From assembly GCF_010093815.1 (NCBI RefSeq), contig NW_022985551.1, forward strand, positions 2,243,087 through 2,307,086: 64,000 bases of DNA, in the 5' to 3' direction. The stretch comes from Pseudovirgaria hyperparasitica (Eukaryota; Ascomycota; Dothideomycetes; Acrospermales; Acrospermaceae). Position numbers and translations under genes: made by a program. Below, piece by piece: positions 1 to 10,596 of the stretch. The notes beneath the pieces were generated by a model, which did not search any database, was not told the DNA's origin, and saw only the letters and a list, made by a program, of their open reading frames with translations. Each line of letters starts with the position of its first letter. Within the stretch, counting starts at the first letter, position 1.

Positions 1-1
1 T

Positions 2-1849
2 GATGTTATTCTCGGCGAAAAGTTGGGAGATCTTTCCCGCACTAGAACAAGTGCAACCGTTGGTGAAAGCCGGGAAAGTCTTGACCTTGTTCGGACCAAG
101 ACCCAGGAAGATCGCTGGGCGGAGGAGCATGGATACCATGCACCAATTCTCGCAGCTGACGAAGTTGCGAAGCACGAGTTTCCTGAATTTATGCAACCCG
201 CTGTGTCTCCAGAATTCGACCGTGAGCGACGGCGCAGTGCTGAATTTACTCATGGCGAGCACTCTCTGCGAAAAGTGAACAGCCGACCAGAAAGTCGTAA
301 CAACGGCTCTCTCAATAATTTGTCACGATTTTCAAGTCGCGAGCAAATCGAGGGTATTCATACACCACTTGACAATGTTCAAGAGTATGAGCCGCTGTTC
401 CCAGAGGACGACGATGAGAAACTATCAAAGAAAAAACCGAATGCGGTGGAGAAGTTAAAGAGACCTGATCTGGCTCGTTATCACTTTCCAAGTCAAGATG
501 TGTGGGAAGACGCGCCATCTCATGTTCATTTGTCCACAACGGTCGAGACCCCCGAGCCAGAGGCAGAGGAGGAGATTGGAACCGAAGAGACTTCGCCTAG
601 AAAGGCTTTCGAAAAGCCTGAGGATGAAGCAGCTCGTAAAGAAACTATTACGAAGCAAGATCAGCTTAACTTCATACCCGAGCAAACTAAGAAGCTAGCT
701 AAAACCCATATAACTGCCGCTATCATGGCAGATATGCCTACTAGACCTGGTTTGAAGCAAAGGTTCCCAAGCCGTGACATCTGGGAAGATGCGCCCGATG
801 ATGTGCATCAGTACACAACAGTGGATACACCTGAAGATGAGCTTGATCGACAGCTTGAGCCTATGTCACCCGACGACGTACCAGATATACCAACAGTGCC
901 TGCCCGACCAACAAAGAGTAAAGCAGCTGATGGTGTATCGCCCGAGAAGAAAGCGCCTGTTGTGCCTGGTCGACCAAAGCCACAAATACCTGCACGGCCA
1001 ACGCGTGCGTTTCACCGTGCTTCCGACGATTCTGATCCCTTCGAAAAGACTGTCTCTACTGAAAGCGCAGATAGTACCGGTAGTGGTGAAGCTAGCACAA
1101 CGAAGCAAAAACCCCAAATTCCTACCAGACCAGGCGGAAGCAAGTTAGCAGCTCTAAAAGCAGGCTTTATGAGTGATCTCAATAGCCGCTTACAACTTGG
1201 CCCTCAAGCCCCTAAAGTTAAGGAACCTGAGAAAGAAGAAGAATCTGAGAAGGCGGTGGAGCCAACACCGCTAGCAGATGCCAGGAAAGGGCGAGCCAAA
1301 GGTCCATCAAGACGCAAACCTGGCGTCTCGCCATCCGGGATTGCTCCATCTACGGCGCCTCAGACTGTGACGCCTGTTTCATTCAGCGTTTCCGCACCCC
1401 GAAGTATCTTCTCTATCTCTAATGAGGGCGTACTGAGCGTGCCAACTCATGATGATGGTACTCTAAACGTGACGGGCCAATCAGCTCCTTCACAAACATC
1501 ACAAATTATAGCTGAGGTACCTCTAGAACAGGACCCTGCATCTACTATTAATGCTGTTGACGCTGCTGATGGCGTCAATCTTACCAAGGCACCTACAGCT
1601 GAGCAGAGTACACAGACTGGCCAACTTGATATTCGGATCTCCTCGCCCACCGGCGAAAAGGAGAACGTTACCGCGTATGTTGGTGGCAATGCTCACGAGG
1701 ATGGTGATGTTGTAATAGACAAGGACGGAGTGGAACATGTTAGCGGAAAATCAGCTCCAGCATCACCTACGGTTTCGAATGCTTCGGCCAAACCCGTTGT
1801 CAATGAGCCTGACACTATAGAGCAGAAAACAACTGATGGCGAGGCTTGA
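2..1849 (+). CDS. aim21: Aim21-like actin-patch protein, 3' part (5' end outside window)
   Basis: The frame is open from the first bases of the window, with no ATG at its upstream edge, so this is the C-terminal ~615 residues of a longer protein. It is acidic and disordered, and it carries repeated proline-rich SH3-type ligands (KPQIPARP, RPKPQIPARP, KPQIPTRPGG, around residues 290-385). A duplicated motif, FPSxDxWEDAPxxVH followed by TTVxTPE, occurs near residues 160 and 258. This layout matches fungal Altered Inheritance of Mitochondria 21, an adaptor at actin patches that in yeast binds SH3 proteins and limits barbed-end actin assembly (family knowledge). The tail after residue 430 is low complexity. 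No intron is needed in this part. The family call rests on motif style and is fairly sure; a generic SH3-ligand scaffold is the alternative. Confidence 0.75.
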   Translation, partial: DVILGEKLGDLSRTRTSATVGESRESLDLVRTKTQEDRWAEEHGYHAPILAADEVAKHEFPEFMQPAVSPEFDRERRRSAEFTHGEHSLRKVNSRPESRNNGSLNNLSRFSSREQIEGIHTPLDNVQEYEPLFPEDDDEKLSKKKPNAVEKLKRPDLARYHFPSQDVWEDAPSHVHLSTTVETPEPEAEEEIGTEETSPRKAFEKPEDEAARKETITKQDQLNFIPEQTKKLAKTHITAAIMADMPTRPGLKQRFPSRDIWEDAPDDVHQYTTVDTPEDELDRQLEPMSPDDVPDIPTVPARPTKSKAADGVSPEKKAPVVPGRPKPQIPARPTRAFHRASDDSDPFEKTVSTESADSTGSGEASTTKQKPQIPTRPGGSKLAALKAGFMSDLNSRLQLGPQAPKVKEPEKEEESEKAVEPTPLADARKGRAKGPSRRKPGVSPSGIAPSTAPQTVTPVSFSVSAPRSIFSISNEGVLSVPTHDDGTLNVTGQSAPSQTSQIIAEVPLEQDPASTINAVDAADGVNLTKAPTAEQSTQTGQLDIRISSPTGEKENVTAYVGGNAHEDGDVVIDKDGVEHVSGKSAPASPTVSNASAKPVVNEPDTIEQKTTDGEA

Positions 1850-2269
1850 GAGGTGTCATAATATTTCACCGGTATTTGGCGTATGGTATTGTCTATGTAA
1901 CACTCACTCATCCATATGTATGGTATTTACTGCTTGTCGCTTCCATCAAGTGAAGGCATCATTCGCCTCAATATATAGTAGTGAATATTATAGGCAATGA
2001 CAGATACCTGTTGGAAATCCGCGTCAGGTTAGTGCGGTGTGATCATGTCAGGTGTCTAATCCTTCGGGATCCGTGCAACCAACTTTCCTTGTGAGTGAAC
2101 AGATCAATTTCCCGAAGCTGGACCGGGCCGCCGCAATCGCGACCGTGGCTAATTAACTTATGAGCACGCGAGAATCAATGTTCCATACATCGAAACGCAA
2201 GTCTATACGGACGACTTCTCACAAAACTTCGACCTCAAGCGCACGGCGCTCTCACAACTTCACCACGTC
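1850..2269. other. intergenic, 3' UTR and promoter
   Basis: This lies between two plus-strand genes. A short ATG-initiated frame at 2160 overlaps the leader of the next gene and looks like a shadow or upstream ORF. No other feature was seen. Confidence 0.4.
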
Positions 2270-3104
2270 ATGTCCGCCCAACACGACTTTGCACCTTACC
2301 AGGATGCCTCCCCCGAACGAGTCCGCGCGCTCTCTCCTCCTCCAAGATCTCCTCCGCCGCAGCGGATAGGCATCCGCTCCCCGCGCGCAAGCCTCGACCA
2401 GGCCCGCGGTCCCAACAACATCAGGAATATCGGCACAAAGGCCGTTACGAGCCCGCGCATCGGCGGCAGTGGCGCTGGTGCTGGTGCTGGGAGAAGTTAT
2501 TTCGATGAGCCGGCAGGATGGGGCGGTGCTGGCGCGAGTGGTGCGAGGAGTCCGGACGTCGGGCCTGGCACTGGCTGGGGAGATGATGCGGCGGTGACCG
2601 AGAGCAGAGGGTGGTCGAGGAGGGAAGAGGTGGATATGTTTGAGACGAGGCTGGGCCTGAGGATGGATTATGAGGCGTGTCTTGCGTATCTGCTGTTGCC
2701 GCCGGCGGGGGCGGTGTTGCTGTTGGTGCTGGAGCACAAGAGTGATTACGTGCGGTATGTTGCGGGCTGGGCTGGGCTGGTCGAGAAATGTCTCTACATG
2801 AAGAGGAATAAAGTGCTAATGTGTGGGGAGTCTGACAGATTTCATGCGTGGCAGTCGGCGCTGATGTTCTCGGTCGTGTTCATCGTGCACGTTATATTCT
2901 CGTGGAGTGCGTTCATATCGTATATCATGCTTGTGGGAGATCTGGGACTTATTGGGTATATGACCTACCGGGCGTATCTGGATGGTGTGTGCAGGTCCGA
3001 TCATGCCGATTCGATACTGACTCTGTTCTACAGCGGAATTGCTCGACCGCTTCGAAGTCCCTTTCTTTGGGCCGCTAGCGAGCTCGATCCTCGACGACGA
3101 ATGA
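2270..3104 (+). CDS. UPF0132/DUF4870-type small membrane protein
   Basis: Exons 2270-2754, 2839-2984 and 3034-3104 give 233 residues. Intron 1 (84 bp) leaves the frame open, so unspliced translation hides it; removing it restores the hallmark DYVRFHAWQSAL. Intron 2 (49 bp) joins to an ending with VPFFGPLASSILDDE. The N-terminal ~110 residues are Pro/Gly/Ser-rich and disordered. The C-terminal half has three or four membrane segments (around LAYLLLPPAGAVLLLVLEH, SALMFSVVFIVHVIFSW, and IMLVGDLGLIGYMTYRAYL). The R-F-H-A-W-Q-S motif after the first segment is the signature of UPF0132/DUF4870 membrane proteins. Their biochemical role is unknown. Start chosen: first ATG in frame, with no upstream in-frame coding signal. 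Confidence 0.85.
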
Positions 3105-3899
3105 ATCAGACCGCCAAATTATACACGTGGGTGAACATAATAAGCATTTCCAGGCGTTTGCATTCTTGGTGTTGGGGATAGTTGTAGAGCAATTCATGGT
3201 GGACAGCGGCAGGAGCGTATCTGTTCGTTCATCTCTTGGGCGCATGCAGCTTGACAGTATTCTCTTTCGTTCTAGCTAATACAGCAGATCTATCTGTCCG
3301 AGAGTAATGTATAAACAATGCTGGTAGGAGAGTAATTCTCGGCATATTGGTTTTCCTTAGCGTCAATATCATTTCTCCGCCTGGAGTCAGTCAGGCAGGC
3401 GAAGTCGTGAGAACCTCACGATCATGATTGTATAAAGTGACATGCTGATTGATGATGGGGAATACTTCCCAAATGGCACTGCCTAGCAAAATGGGAACTA
3501 CTAAAGTTTAGTCTAGCTCGTATTCAATCCAGAATTCCGAGTTCTTCTCCCATTAAGTTGCGGACACATAAACTACAGTCGTCGTAATGAATGCCGTAAG
3601 TGGTATTGATAAAGATAGTGTTATCCGCACGGTCGCGTGCACGAGGTCAGGACTTACACTGGTCTCTCTGTTTTCTCGTGACAAGTGCCGCTATGTTTCG
3701 ACTTCCCCAGTTTTCGACATTCAGATTTGACTCAAGGGGCTTACAAGGTGAAGAAAAGATGTGAAAGGTTGTTGCAAGTAATCATTCTTACGTGTACAAG
3801 AGGTTATGCTGGGTGGGACTTTGCGGCGGTTATGGTCGTGATCGCGTTTGAGAATTTTGAGTGAGCCTACGATTGGTGTATATCGATATAGCCATCTCT
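3105..3899. other. intergenic between convergent genes
   Basis: About 0.8 kb between two convergent transcripts. It presumably holds both 3' UTRs. No ORF or repeat that I can support. Confidence 0.4.
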
Positions 3900-5002
3900 C
3901 TAGCCAAACCTTTCCTTTGCAATTGCTTTCAACATCGCCATTGTCTTGTCCTCCTTTGCTCTGTGCTCTGCCATCTTCTCCTCCCATTCCGCTGCTCGCG
4001 CGCGGTTCAGTTCTTCTCTCCTGATCTCGCGCTCCGTCTTCTTGCGCTCGTCTGCTTTCTTGCGCGCCTTGAATGCATCCGCGTCGTCACCTAAGAGATC
4101 TCCGTCACCTACTTCCTCAGCTCCAGGCGATTTTGCTTCCCGGAACGACCGATTGGCTGCTGTGGTCTCTCTCTTCTTTTCAAGTTGTCGCTCGCGACTG
4201 CCCGGGTCTGCTCGTGGGACGAGTTCTTCCAACCGCTCCTTTTGTGCTGCGCGGTCTTGTTTGCGAGCGTAGCGGAGGTCGGCCATTCGACCTTGGGCTT
4301 CCTCTGCACTCATTTCTGTCGTGGGTGTTAGCTTAAATCCCAGCACTTGTCTAAGTCGATGTACCATCACGGAGCCTAAGATCTTGTCTTGAGGGGAGTG
4401 CAGGGCCGTAAGTGCGATTGTTGTTGTAGTCCTCGTCTGGCAGCGCAGGTCCGATATCGCTATCATCGCTTTCCTCGGGAGCCGCGTGAGCGTTCTTGAG
4501 GCTAATGGGAGGAGATTCTCGGGAGTTTCGTGATGCTGCTTCTGCTTCCGCTCCTGCAGATGCATTCGCTTTCGCATGGGTCTCTGGATCATACCATCCT
4601 TCTGCTAATACATTCGAATTCCTCCCCACGTCAGCCTAACAATTTCTCCTGTTGTACTATACACTGCTGTGCTGCTCACCATTTCTTTACGAAGCTCTTC
4701 CATCGGCCCCTCACCTCCTGTTCTGGTAGATCCTCTATCAGGAGCTGCTTCTGTACGTCCAGGTAGAGTGCAAACACATTCCTGTACTTTATGAAGTCAT
4801 CCTTTGAAATTGGACTGGCTCTAAGAGGGAGCTGTACTGCGATTACGGGAGAAGAGCGCTTTCGTTTGCGGTCATGGCGGCTGTGGTGGCTGTGATGCTT
4901 TGAGGAATGCCGGCGCGGCGACGTTGATCGGTCTCTATGGCTTCGGTGGCGGTGGGAACTTCGATGAGGCGACCGAGAGCGTGATCTGGATCGTGAAGGC
5001 AT
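3900..5002 (-). CDS. SR-rich nuclear protein with SCI1-like and GPALPP/DUF3752 parts
   Basis: Exons (5'->3') 5002-4680, 4621-4365 and 4315-3900; introns 58 and 49 bp; 331 residues. The N-terminus (1-55) is an RS/RH-rich tract typical of splicing-linked proteins. Residues ~65-120 contain DDFIKYRNVFALYL, then LPEQEVRGRWKSFVKKW and AEGWYDPE, resembling the core of plant style cell-cycle inhibitor 1 (SCI1) and its fungal relatives. Further on, IGPALPDED and YGPALPS are GPALPP motifs. The C-terminus (EMSAEEAQGRMADLRYARK to the end) is a charged helical DUF3752-like region containing RERQLEKKRE. Human GPALPP1 shares the GPALPP/DUF3752 part. A role in nuclear RNA processing is an inference. Splicing restores a Trp-Asn junction across intron 1 and an Asp-Glu junction across intron 2. 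Confidence 0.75.
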
Positions 5003-5369
5003 CGTATGTGCAGGCTATTGGAATCTGGCGCATTGTTGCCATAAAGATCTCCCTTCTACTTGACATATGCTGCACGAGCTCTGATTGGCTCTAGATTGTG
5101 CGCACCTACCAACTAGAGATTTTAGTCCGAATCAAAAACATCATGAGAACTTAATAGTGCTGTCCCAACGTACTTTTACTACACCTAGGTGATCTTCTAG
5201 ATACGTTTAAAGTCAGGTTTGCTACGCGTTGCGCCACGTCGATAGAATGACCCGCAAAATGCTCCAAGGACAAGCTACAAGTATTGCATTTCAACATAGT
5301 AATTCATTGTATTTACAGGCCAAACTCCCATATTGCTATCAAGTTGCGCCAAGCACTACCTTCGACGTT
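5003..5369. other. intergenic
   Basis: 367 bp between the start of the SR-rich gene and the stop of the esterase, both on the minus strand, so it includes the SR gene promoter. No further feature was seen. Confidence 0.4.
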
Positions 5370-6414
5370 TCAAGGAAGGGCGAACTGATCGAAGAACTTC
5401 ATTACAATGTCGCTAGCTTGTATATGAGTTGGCAACTCCGGAATAGACAGCTGAGAGAAGTTTGGCTCAGTATCAGCCCAACAGTGTCCTGTATCAAGGT
5501 CAGATATGTACAGCGTAATGTCAATCTCACCTACCCATTGAATCTATCTTCCAGTGCTGCAGAACTCCTTGAAGCCCATCGCATGTCCACATTAGATGGT
5601 GCACGTCGCCATCAAAACTGTCCTCCTGCTTTTGTCCTGTACAGGCATTGCGGATTGCCCATGAACTGAGCCTGGTAACTGTCAGCGCGATCTACAAACA
5701 CGAGTCAATAGTATACCAATCTGGGATAGATGGTTCGGCCCCTCCTTCTCCCTGTTGTGTACCAGCGTATGGCACAGACTTGTCGTTCCCGCCGTGGATC
5801 TCAAGGATAGGTATTGGGCTTCTTGCTGGAGTACACCCATTATCAGGACCGTTCAGATCCGTGTAGTAGCTCCCGCTTCCAGGGGCAAATGCAGCAAACT
5901 TTGAGCCCGTACTGCTGCAAGCAATCGTGTTCACAAATCCGCCTCCGTTAGAGATGCCAGTTGCATAAACCCGCCTCTCGTCGACGCAGAAGTTGCCCAT
6001 GACATCTGCCAATACGTCTTCGATAAATTGCAAGTCCTCTCCAACTGTAGCATTTGCATAGCTTGGACCTGCCCAATTCCCATCAGCGCCAGTAGGGTAT
6101 ACCATGATCTTGGATCCCGAGAAGCGTGCTTCCGACATCTTACTGTCGGCCTCGAAGAAGAACCCTATGCTGGACGATCCATGGAAGCCCATCACTACAG
6201 GATAAGCTCTATTTGCGTCATAGTCGATCGGAAGATGAATTGAGTATTTACGGTCGCGACTGCCGGACTGGAGGCCTCTGTACTGAGTGACACCGAGGTA
6301 GAAATGTGACTGGCCGCATCCCTTGCTGGCGCTACGGATCAGAGCCTCTTGCTGAGGAAAAGCGTTTGTTGCACTATACAGCAGACAGCTAGTAATCCAG
6401 CCTTGCCACTTCAT
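5370..6414 (-). CDS. faeC: feruloyl esterase C-like secreted esterase
   Basis: Exons 6414-5717, 5671-5535 and 5488-5370; introns 45 and 46 bp; 317 residues. A hydrophobic N-terminal signal peptide (MKWQGWITSCLLYSATNA) precedes a conserved GCGQ segment. The alpha/beta-hydrolase parts are all present: oxyanion-loop VVMGFHGSS, nucleophile elbow GISNGGG (Ser near residue 155), LEIHGGND (Asp near 210) and, only after splicing, QHWKIDSMGHCW with the catalytic His (near 285). The usual SIPDW...WAIRNAC region is rebuilt by the first intron junction. The family releases ferulic acid from plant cell-wall arabinoxylan. Length and order fit FaeC of aspergilli. It appears intact. The exact substrate (ferulate or another cinnamoyl ester) is inferred. 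Confidence 0.87.
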
Positions 6415-9234
6415 ATTGTCTCTCTCGTTGACCCTCGAACTAATGTCTTATGGAAGTAGGTAGAATCAAGCCTAAGCACTGAATGTAGGAAGTCTCGGAT
6501 GCTTGACGAAGAAGAACAGCAAGAGGTCAAGGCTGCGAAGGTCACGAAAGCGACAGGACATATTGGAATATAAAGAATGTGATACCTACCACTGTATTGG
6601 GAAGGTAGTCCATTGGCGTTGCTGAGACCGTCGACCACTTGTTCGTATGGCGATCTGATTGGCTGAGAGGAAATGATCTAGTCGCAAACGTCATGCTCTT
6701 CTTTCACCAACTTCATGATCTGTACACTGCGTAAGCCTGTCCGTCGGATAGGGAGATGTACTCTGCTAGAATTGATCTAGACGCATGTCTCAAATCTTAC
6801 CTCCCTGTAACACCTGACAGGTCGACCATGGCATGGAGAGTTTTTGGACCTCCGTCAGATCCTCCCCTACATCTCAATTAGCGAGACCTGATATCATGAT
6901 GATCACATGCAACATCGGTCGTCAATCTACGACCACTCACTCGCAGAGCAGGAACGTTAGAGATATTGCCACTACTGAAGATAAACCTGTCTTCCAGTAT
7001 AACACTTCCGAGTTCGGAAGTATCCTGTGTACATACGGCCATACGCACAACAATACGCATAGACCAAAGTCAAGGCTGCAGTAACCCATCAGGACACCAC
7101 ACACCCTCATACGAAGTTGGATACTTCGCACGGTTCCACTAAGATGTCTCTGAAGCACGGGTCTCCTACGTTTAGTAAAAGTAAGATGTTCCAGGAAGTT
7201 TTCCAAGAACACCACAAAATCGAAGTCACTTCCAGCGCCTGACGAGTCGCAAAAGACGGGGCGCAGAGGTAGGTTTATCCTCCCTCCCACATCAAGTAGG
7301 TGACGGACTCATTGAGCATGCCAAGAAGCAAGAAGGATGCTCCATGATTTGGAACGAAAGTCTCGATGGTAGCCCTATCTGGTATGGGAGTTTCAAACAC
7401 AATACGGGAAGCTGTTGAAGTACTTCGAAAAAAACAATCCGCTCAGTCACACTGTCGCATCAGACAAAAGACGTCACAGGAGCCTGCGAAATGCCCTGAA
7501 CCCCTTTACTTCACTCAAATAGGTCGAGTCGAATACACAGATGACTACTAAGGACATTAAATCAGTGGTCACGATTTGTTTCTCTTAGGCGTCTTTCGCC
7601 GTTGCTTACTTAGTTTGAGTGTTCGATTTCTGTTAATGGTTTTCTTCGATTTAGCGTGATATGTCTGATTTCCAACATCAGCTTGTTCGGCGCCTCCTTG
7701 AAGACTCCCGAACGGCAAGGTACGTGTATATTTTGTTCCTTTTGCTCATGAACACATATCTCTTTTCAAGACTCCAAATACGCTTATAGTATGTCTCGTA
7801 ATACCAGGATGATGCCTTAGAAGTGACAGTGACATGCTCTTGAATTCCGTTGTACTGTAAATGAGTTTGTTTGAACTTGAAGAATGCGATTGAGTTCATC
7901 AAGGGTTTGTTCTCCTAAGATTAATATTTGTTACTTACGCGAAGAAGCTGTTTAGACAGCACCAGAGGTCTCTTTCTCTGTTCGGAGTGTGAAGGCGGTA
8001 GTTCCCAGGAGCGAGTTACATGTGAAGTCTCATGCTAATATATTCTACCTCGATTTTCTTGCCGTCAAACTTGTTATTATCCTTTTCCATTCACATGCAC
8101 TGCTTGATACAAGAAGAGGCTATGTACTCTCTAATTCTCTTCTCTAGCATCTATAACTCCCTCTCTACCTCCAACTTGCGAACCTGCGCCTCAACCCTGT
8201 TTCTCTGCTTCCCATAGATTTTTCAAGCTTGTTCCATATTATGTAAAGATATGGATATATTAAGAAGCTTACAGTCCATTTCAGGAATCAGGTACCCAGT
8301 TGGAAGCCAGATTCTTTATGACTTGTGCATGTGGGAGTTTCTTGTTGGCCTCTCTTGGTCTGACTGATGACCGAACAGAACTTGAAGCAGAAGATGATAA
8401 GGGAGAAGAAAGGCGGAAGTCTGTAGAGCTTGTAGCAAATCATGCCAAATATTCAAAGCACGAAGCCCGAACAAGTTTAAGCACGGTGGTATGACTTAGT
8501 GTGCAAAGAGTGATCGCTGAGGAGACTATAGGGATGACTTGGTTAGAGCTGATTATTCAAATTAGTGTGTTATACTAATCGATGCATGAGACCTGTGTGA
8601 AGGTGAATGAGTGCCAATAGCATAAGTGTTTCATGGTCTAGGAAGTCAAATTTTCACGAAATAAACATACCGCGATTATCTGCATACTCACTGGTGAGTG
8701 CAGTGATCACAATAAGCGTTACGGAAGGTATAGTGTACAAGGCGTATTCAAAACATACTAGAGTGAAACATCAAGCAGTTTACAAACCATTGTGGTCGAA
8801 ACATTATATTTCACATCACCCTCGTTTCACCGCACGCAAGCTGACACCCCAGTCTATACTCGCCCAAATGCGTATCAATACTGGCAGACAGCATCGGTGA
8901 AGGGGAAATAATTTCAATGAACCATGTTCAACGCGCGCAAGTAGGGACTGTTAACAAGGTCGAAAGATATTGTTCAACATAAAGCTCATATCTACACTAT
9001 CCGGGTCATTAGTGGGACTTCGTCACATGTATAGCGCCAACGACTCATAGATCACCAGAGAAGATCGCTGTCGACAGGAAGGTCTAGCTATTTGTCGCGT
9101 TGATAAGACTCAACTTCAGAGTTTTATGGACTAGAGCAAGAGGCTCCCCTAACTAGTATAATTCACCACAAATTAGGAGAAAAGAGAGCATCCGTAAGCC
9201 AAATGACATACTGACCCTTGCTCTCAGATAAATC
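6415..9234. other. 2.8-kb gene-poor stretch
   Basis: Several short ORFs of up to ~117 codons occur on both strands, but none has a recognisable motif, paired splice sites or biased composition. I see no intact gene, RNA gene or clear repeat. The right end must contain the promoter of the ORF at 9235. Confidence 0.4.
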
Positions 9235-9939
9235 ATGGGCCTGTCAAGTGGCATGGTATCAGATAACCCACAGCAAGACACGGCCGAATCTCTCCGCCAA
9301 CGCCTAACCCAAACTTTCAGCGAAAAGATCATCGAGTCAGCCCTCGGCGAGATAGCTCTATATCTCTATAACAATGGAGTGTCCGTTACACTCATTACGG
9401 TGGGCGGCATCGTGGACATGAAACATCTCAAGAGTTGGCAAACAATGAACGAAGGCATTCTCTTTGGAAATGATATCAGCGTCAAGCACACCCGGACACT
9501 AGTCAAAGAGGCACGAGACATTGTAGTCGCAAAAAGCCCCGTCATGCTGGGCACTGAATGGTTCAACGTGGAGAACTACTTCTGGCTGGCACCAAAGCTA
9601 TGCCACGAGCTCACGGCAGAAGCTGTAGCGCAGGATATTGTAGTATACGATAACCCAGGTCTTAAGATACTGGCTGCGCCGTGGGAGCATGCATTCGCTG
9701 TGAAGGTGTCTCGACTGCTGGGGAACCAAGAAGGGGCGAACCAGCGCGCTTACTATGAGCTGCATGACTCTGTGCAGTATTTGAAAGAGATCCTGAAAAA
9801 GAAAGGCCATGCGCGCATCTCGTTGGCGGTTGTTATGTCGTGGTCTAGCAAGTTTGGTCTACGTACGTGCCGCGAATATCTGATCGATGTTGTGGATCAG
9901 GAGTACTGGAGGCAGTTTGGGCAAAATGCTATGTTTTGA
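9235..9939 (+). CDS. nucleotidyltransferase-like fungal protein of unknown role
   Basis: A single exon encodes 234 residues, starting at an ATG directly after a stop-rich leader. Near the N-terminus are IIESALGEIALYLYNNGVSV and then TVGGIVDM, and the centre has LKILAAPWEHAFAVKVSRL. This GG-containing strand followed by a conserved APW-x-x-AF-x-K-x-x-R segment recalls fungal proteins with a nucleotidyltransferase (DUF7582-type) fold, by memory only. The usual D-x-D metal-binding pair is not evident: the segment after GG reads DMKHLKSWQ...FGNDIS. No signal peptide or membrane segment. No neighbour within 500 bp shares its strand, so context gives no clue. It is open over its whole length with no sign of decay. 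Confidence 0.6.
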   Translation: MGLSSGMVSDNPQQDTAESLRQRLTQTFSEKIIESALGEIALYLYNNGVSVTLITVGGIVDMKHLKSWQTMNEGILFGNDISVKHTRTLVKEARDIVVAKSPVMLGTEWFNVENYFWLAPKLCHELTAEAVAQDIVVYDNPGLKILAAPWEHAFAVKVSRLLGNQEGANQRAYYELHDSVQYLKEILKKKGHARISLAVVMSWSSKFGLRTCREYLIDVVDQEYWRQFGQNAMF

Positions 9940-10510
9940 GATTGTAATTCAGACCAGATCTTAAGTATTTCCACTTACGAGATGTTCGTGGAAGTGTTGC
10001 TGATGATGAACAAGATAGCAGATAGCGAGCTGCTCTGTCGTAGCCAAGAAATAAAAGGGTGGTTCTGGATCGCATGGCTTCCGCTTAATAGAAGAGTCTT
10101 ATTTCTCATGGGTAGTGTACACGTCACTCTGCAACGAGAGACTCACACAATACATGCAGTATGAAGTTTGTCATCGACGTGCCTGGGAGCGCCGTTAGGC
10201 AGCATGCGACATATGTCCTGTGCTTGTTTTGGTTTTTTGAAGTGGTCATCGTCTACAGTGGTGGGTGAGCAACATAGAACATCGCCTGCTTGAGCTGATG
10301 AGGGGAGACACTTCCTGGAGTGGATTTTATAAAGTTGAGATGATGCAGTAGCAGAACGGCTTAGGTTCCGAGTGATGACGGTTATAGGGTTTGCTTCTCT
10401 ATCGACGCTTAATTACTAACTAGTTGACTTGGGTTCTTAGCAAGTGTAGTCGGTATATATGCGCTCGCTGATCAAATATGTATAGAAGTTGATTTTTGCA
10501 ACTCATAGCT
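9940..10510. other. intergenic upstream of the tRNA
   Basis: About 570 bp with no supported gene. It includes the 3' UTR of the preceding ORF and the 5' flank of the tRNA. Confidence 0.35.
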
Positions 10511-10591
10511 GGACCCATAGTTCAGTGGTAGAATATCTGATTCCAGTTGCGGGTTTCCAGAAGGTCAAGCGTTCGACTCGCTTTGGGTTCA
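10511..10591 (+). tRNA. tRNA-Trp (CCA) with a very short intron
   Basis: A cloverleaf folds over 81 nt. The acceptor stem is GGACCCA/TGGGTTC, the D stem GTTC/GAAT, and the T arm AAGCG-TTCGACT-CGCTT, with discriminator A. The A box TAGTTCAGTGG and B box region GCGTTCGACTC fit Pol III promoters. The anticodon arm starts TCTGA-TT-CCA-G, giving anticodon CCA. About 9 extra nt (TTGCGGGTT) follow position 37 and are read as an intron, as is common in fungal nuclear tRNA-Trp. One pair at the base of the anticodon loop (A31-C39) is mismatched. Without the intron the length is the standard 72 nt. Confidence 0.75.
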
Positions 10592-10596
10592 TTTTT
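10592..10596 (+). terminator. Pol III terminator of tRNA-Trp
   Basis: A run of five T residues directly follows the discriminator base of the tRNA, with another T run a few bases on. Confidence 0.7.

Noticed and set aside
5229-5669. Plus-strand ORF of 146 codons with a segment (LHYNVASLYMSW) that resembles the His region of feruloyl esterases
   Set aside because: The real C-terminal exons of the esterase lie on the opposite strand here and end with the expected GHCW and FFDQF motifs; the resemblance is chance.
6937-7290. Minus-strand ORF of 117 codons in the gene-poor stretch
   Set aside because: Composition looks random and a larger structure could not be built around it.
10511-10591. Reading the tRNA as tRNA-Gly (TCC)
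   Set aside because: That choice leaves the anticodon stem unpaired; CCA at 34-36 gives a near-complete stem and the normal 72-nt length without the insert.
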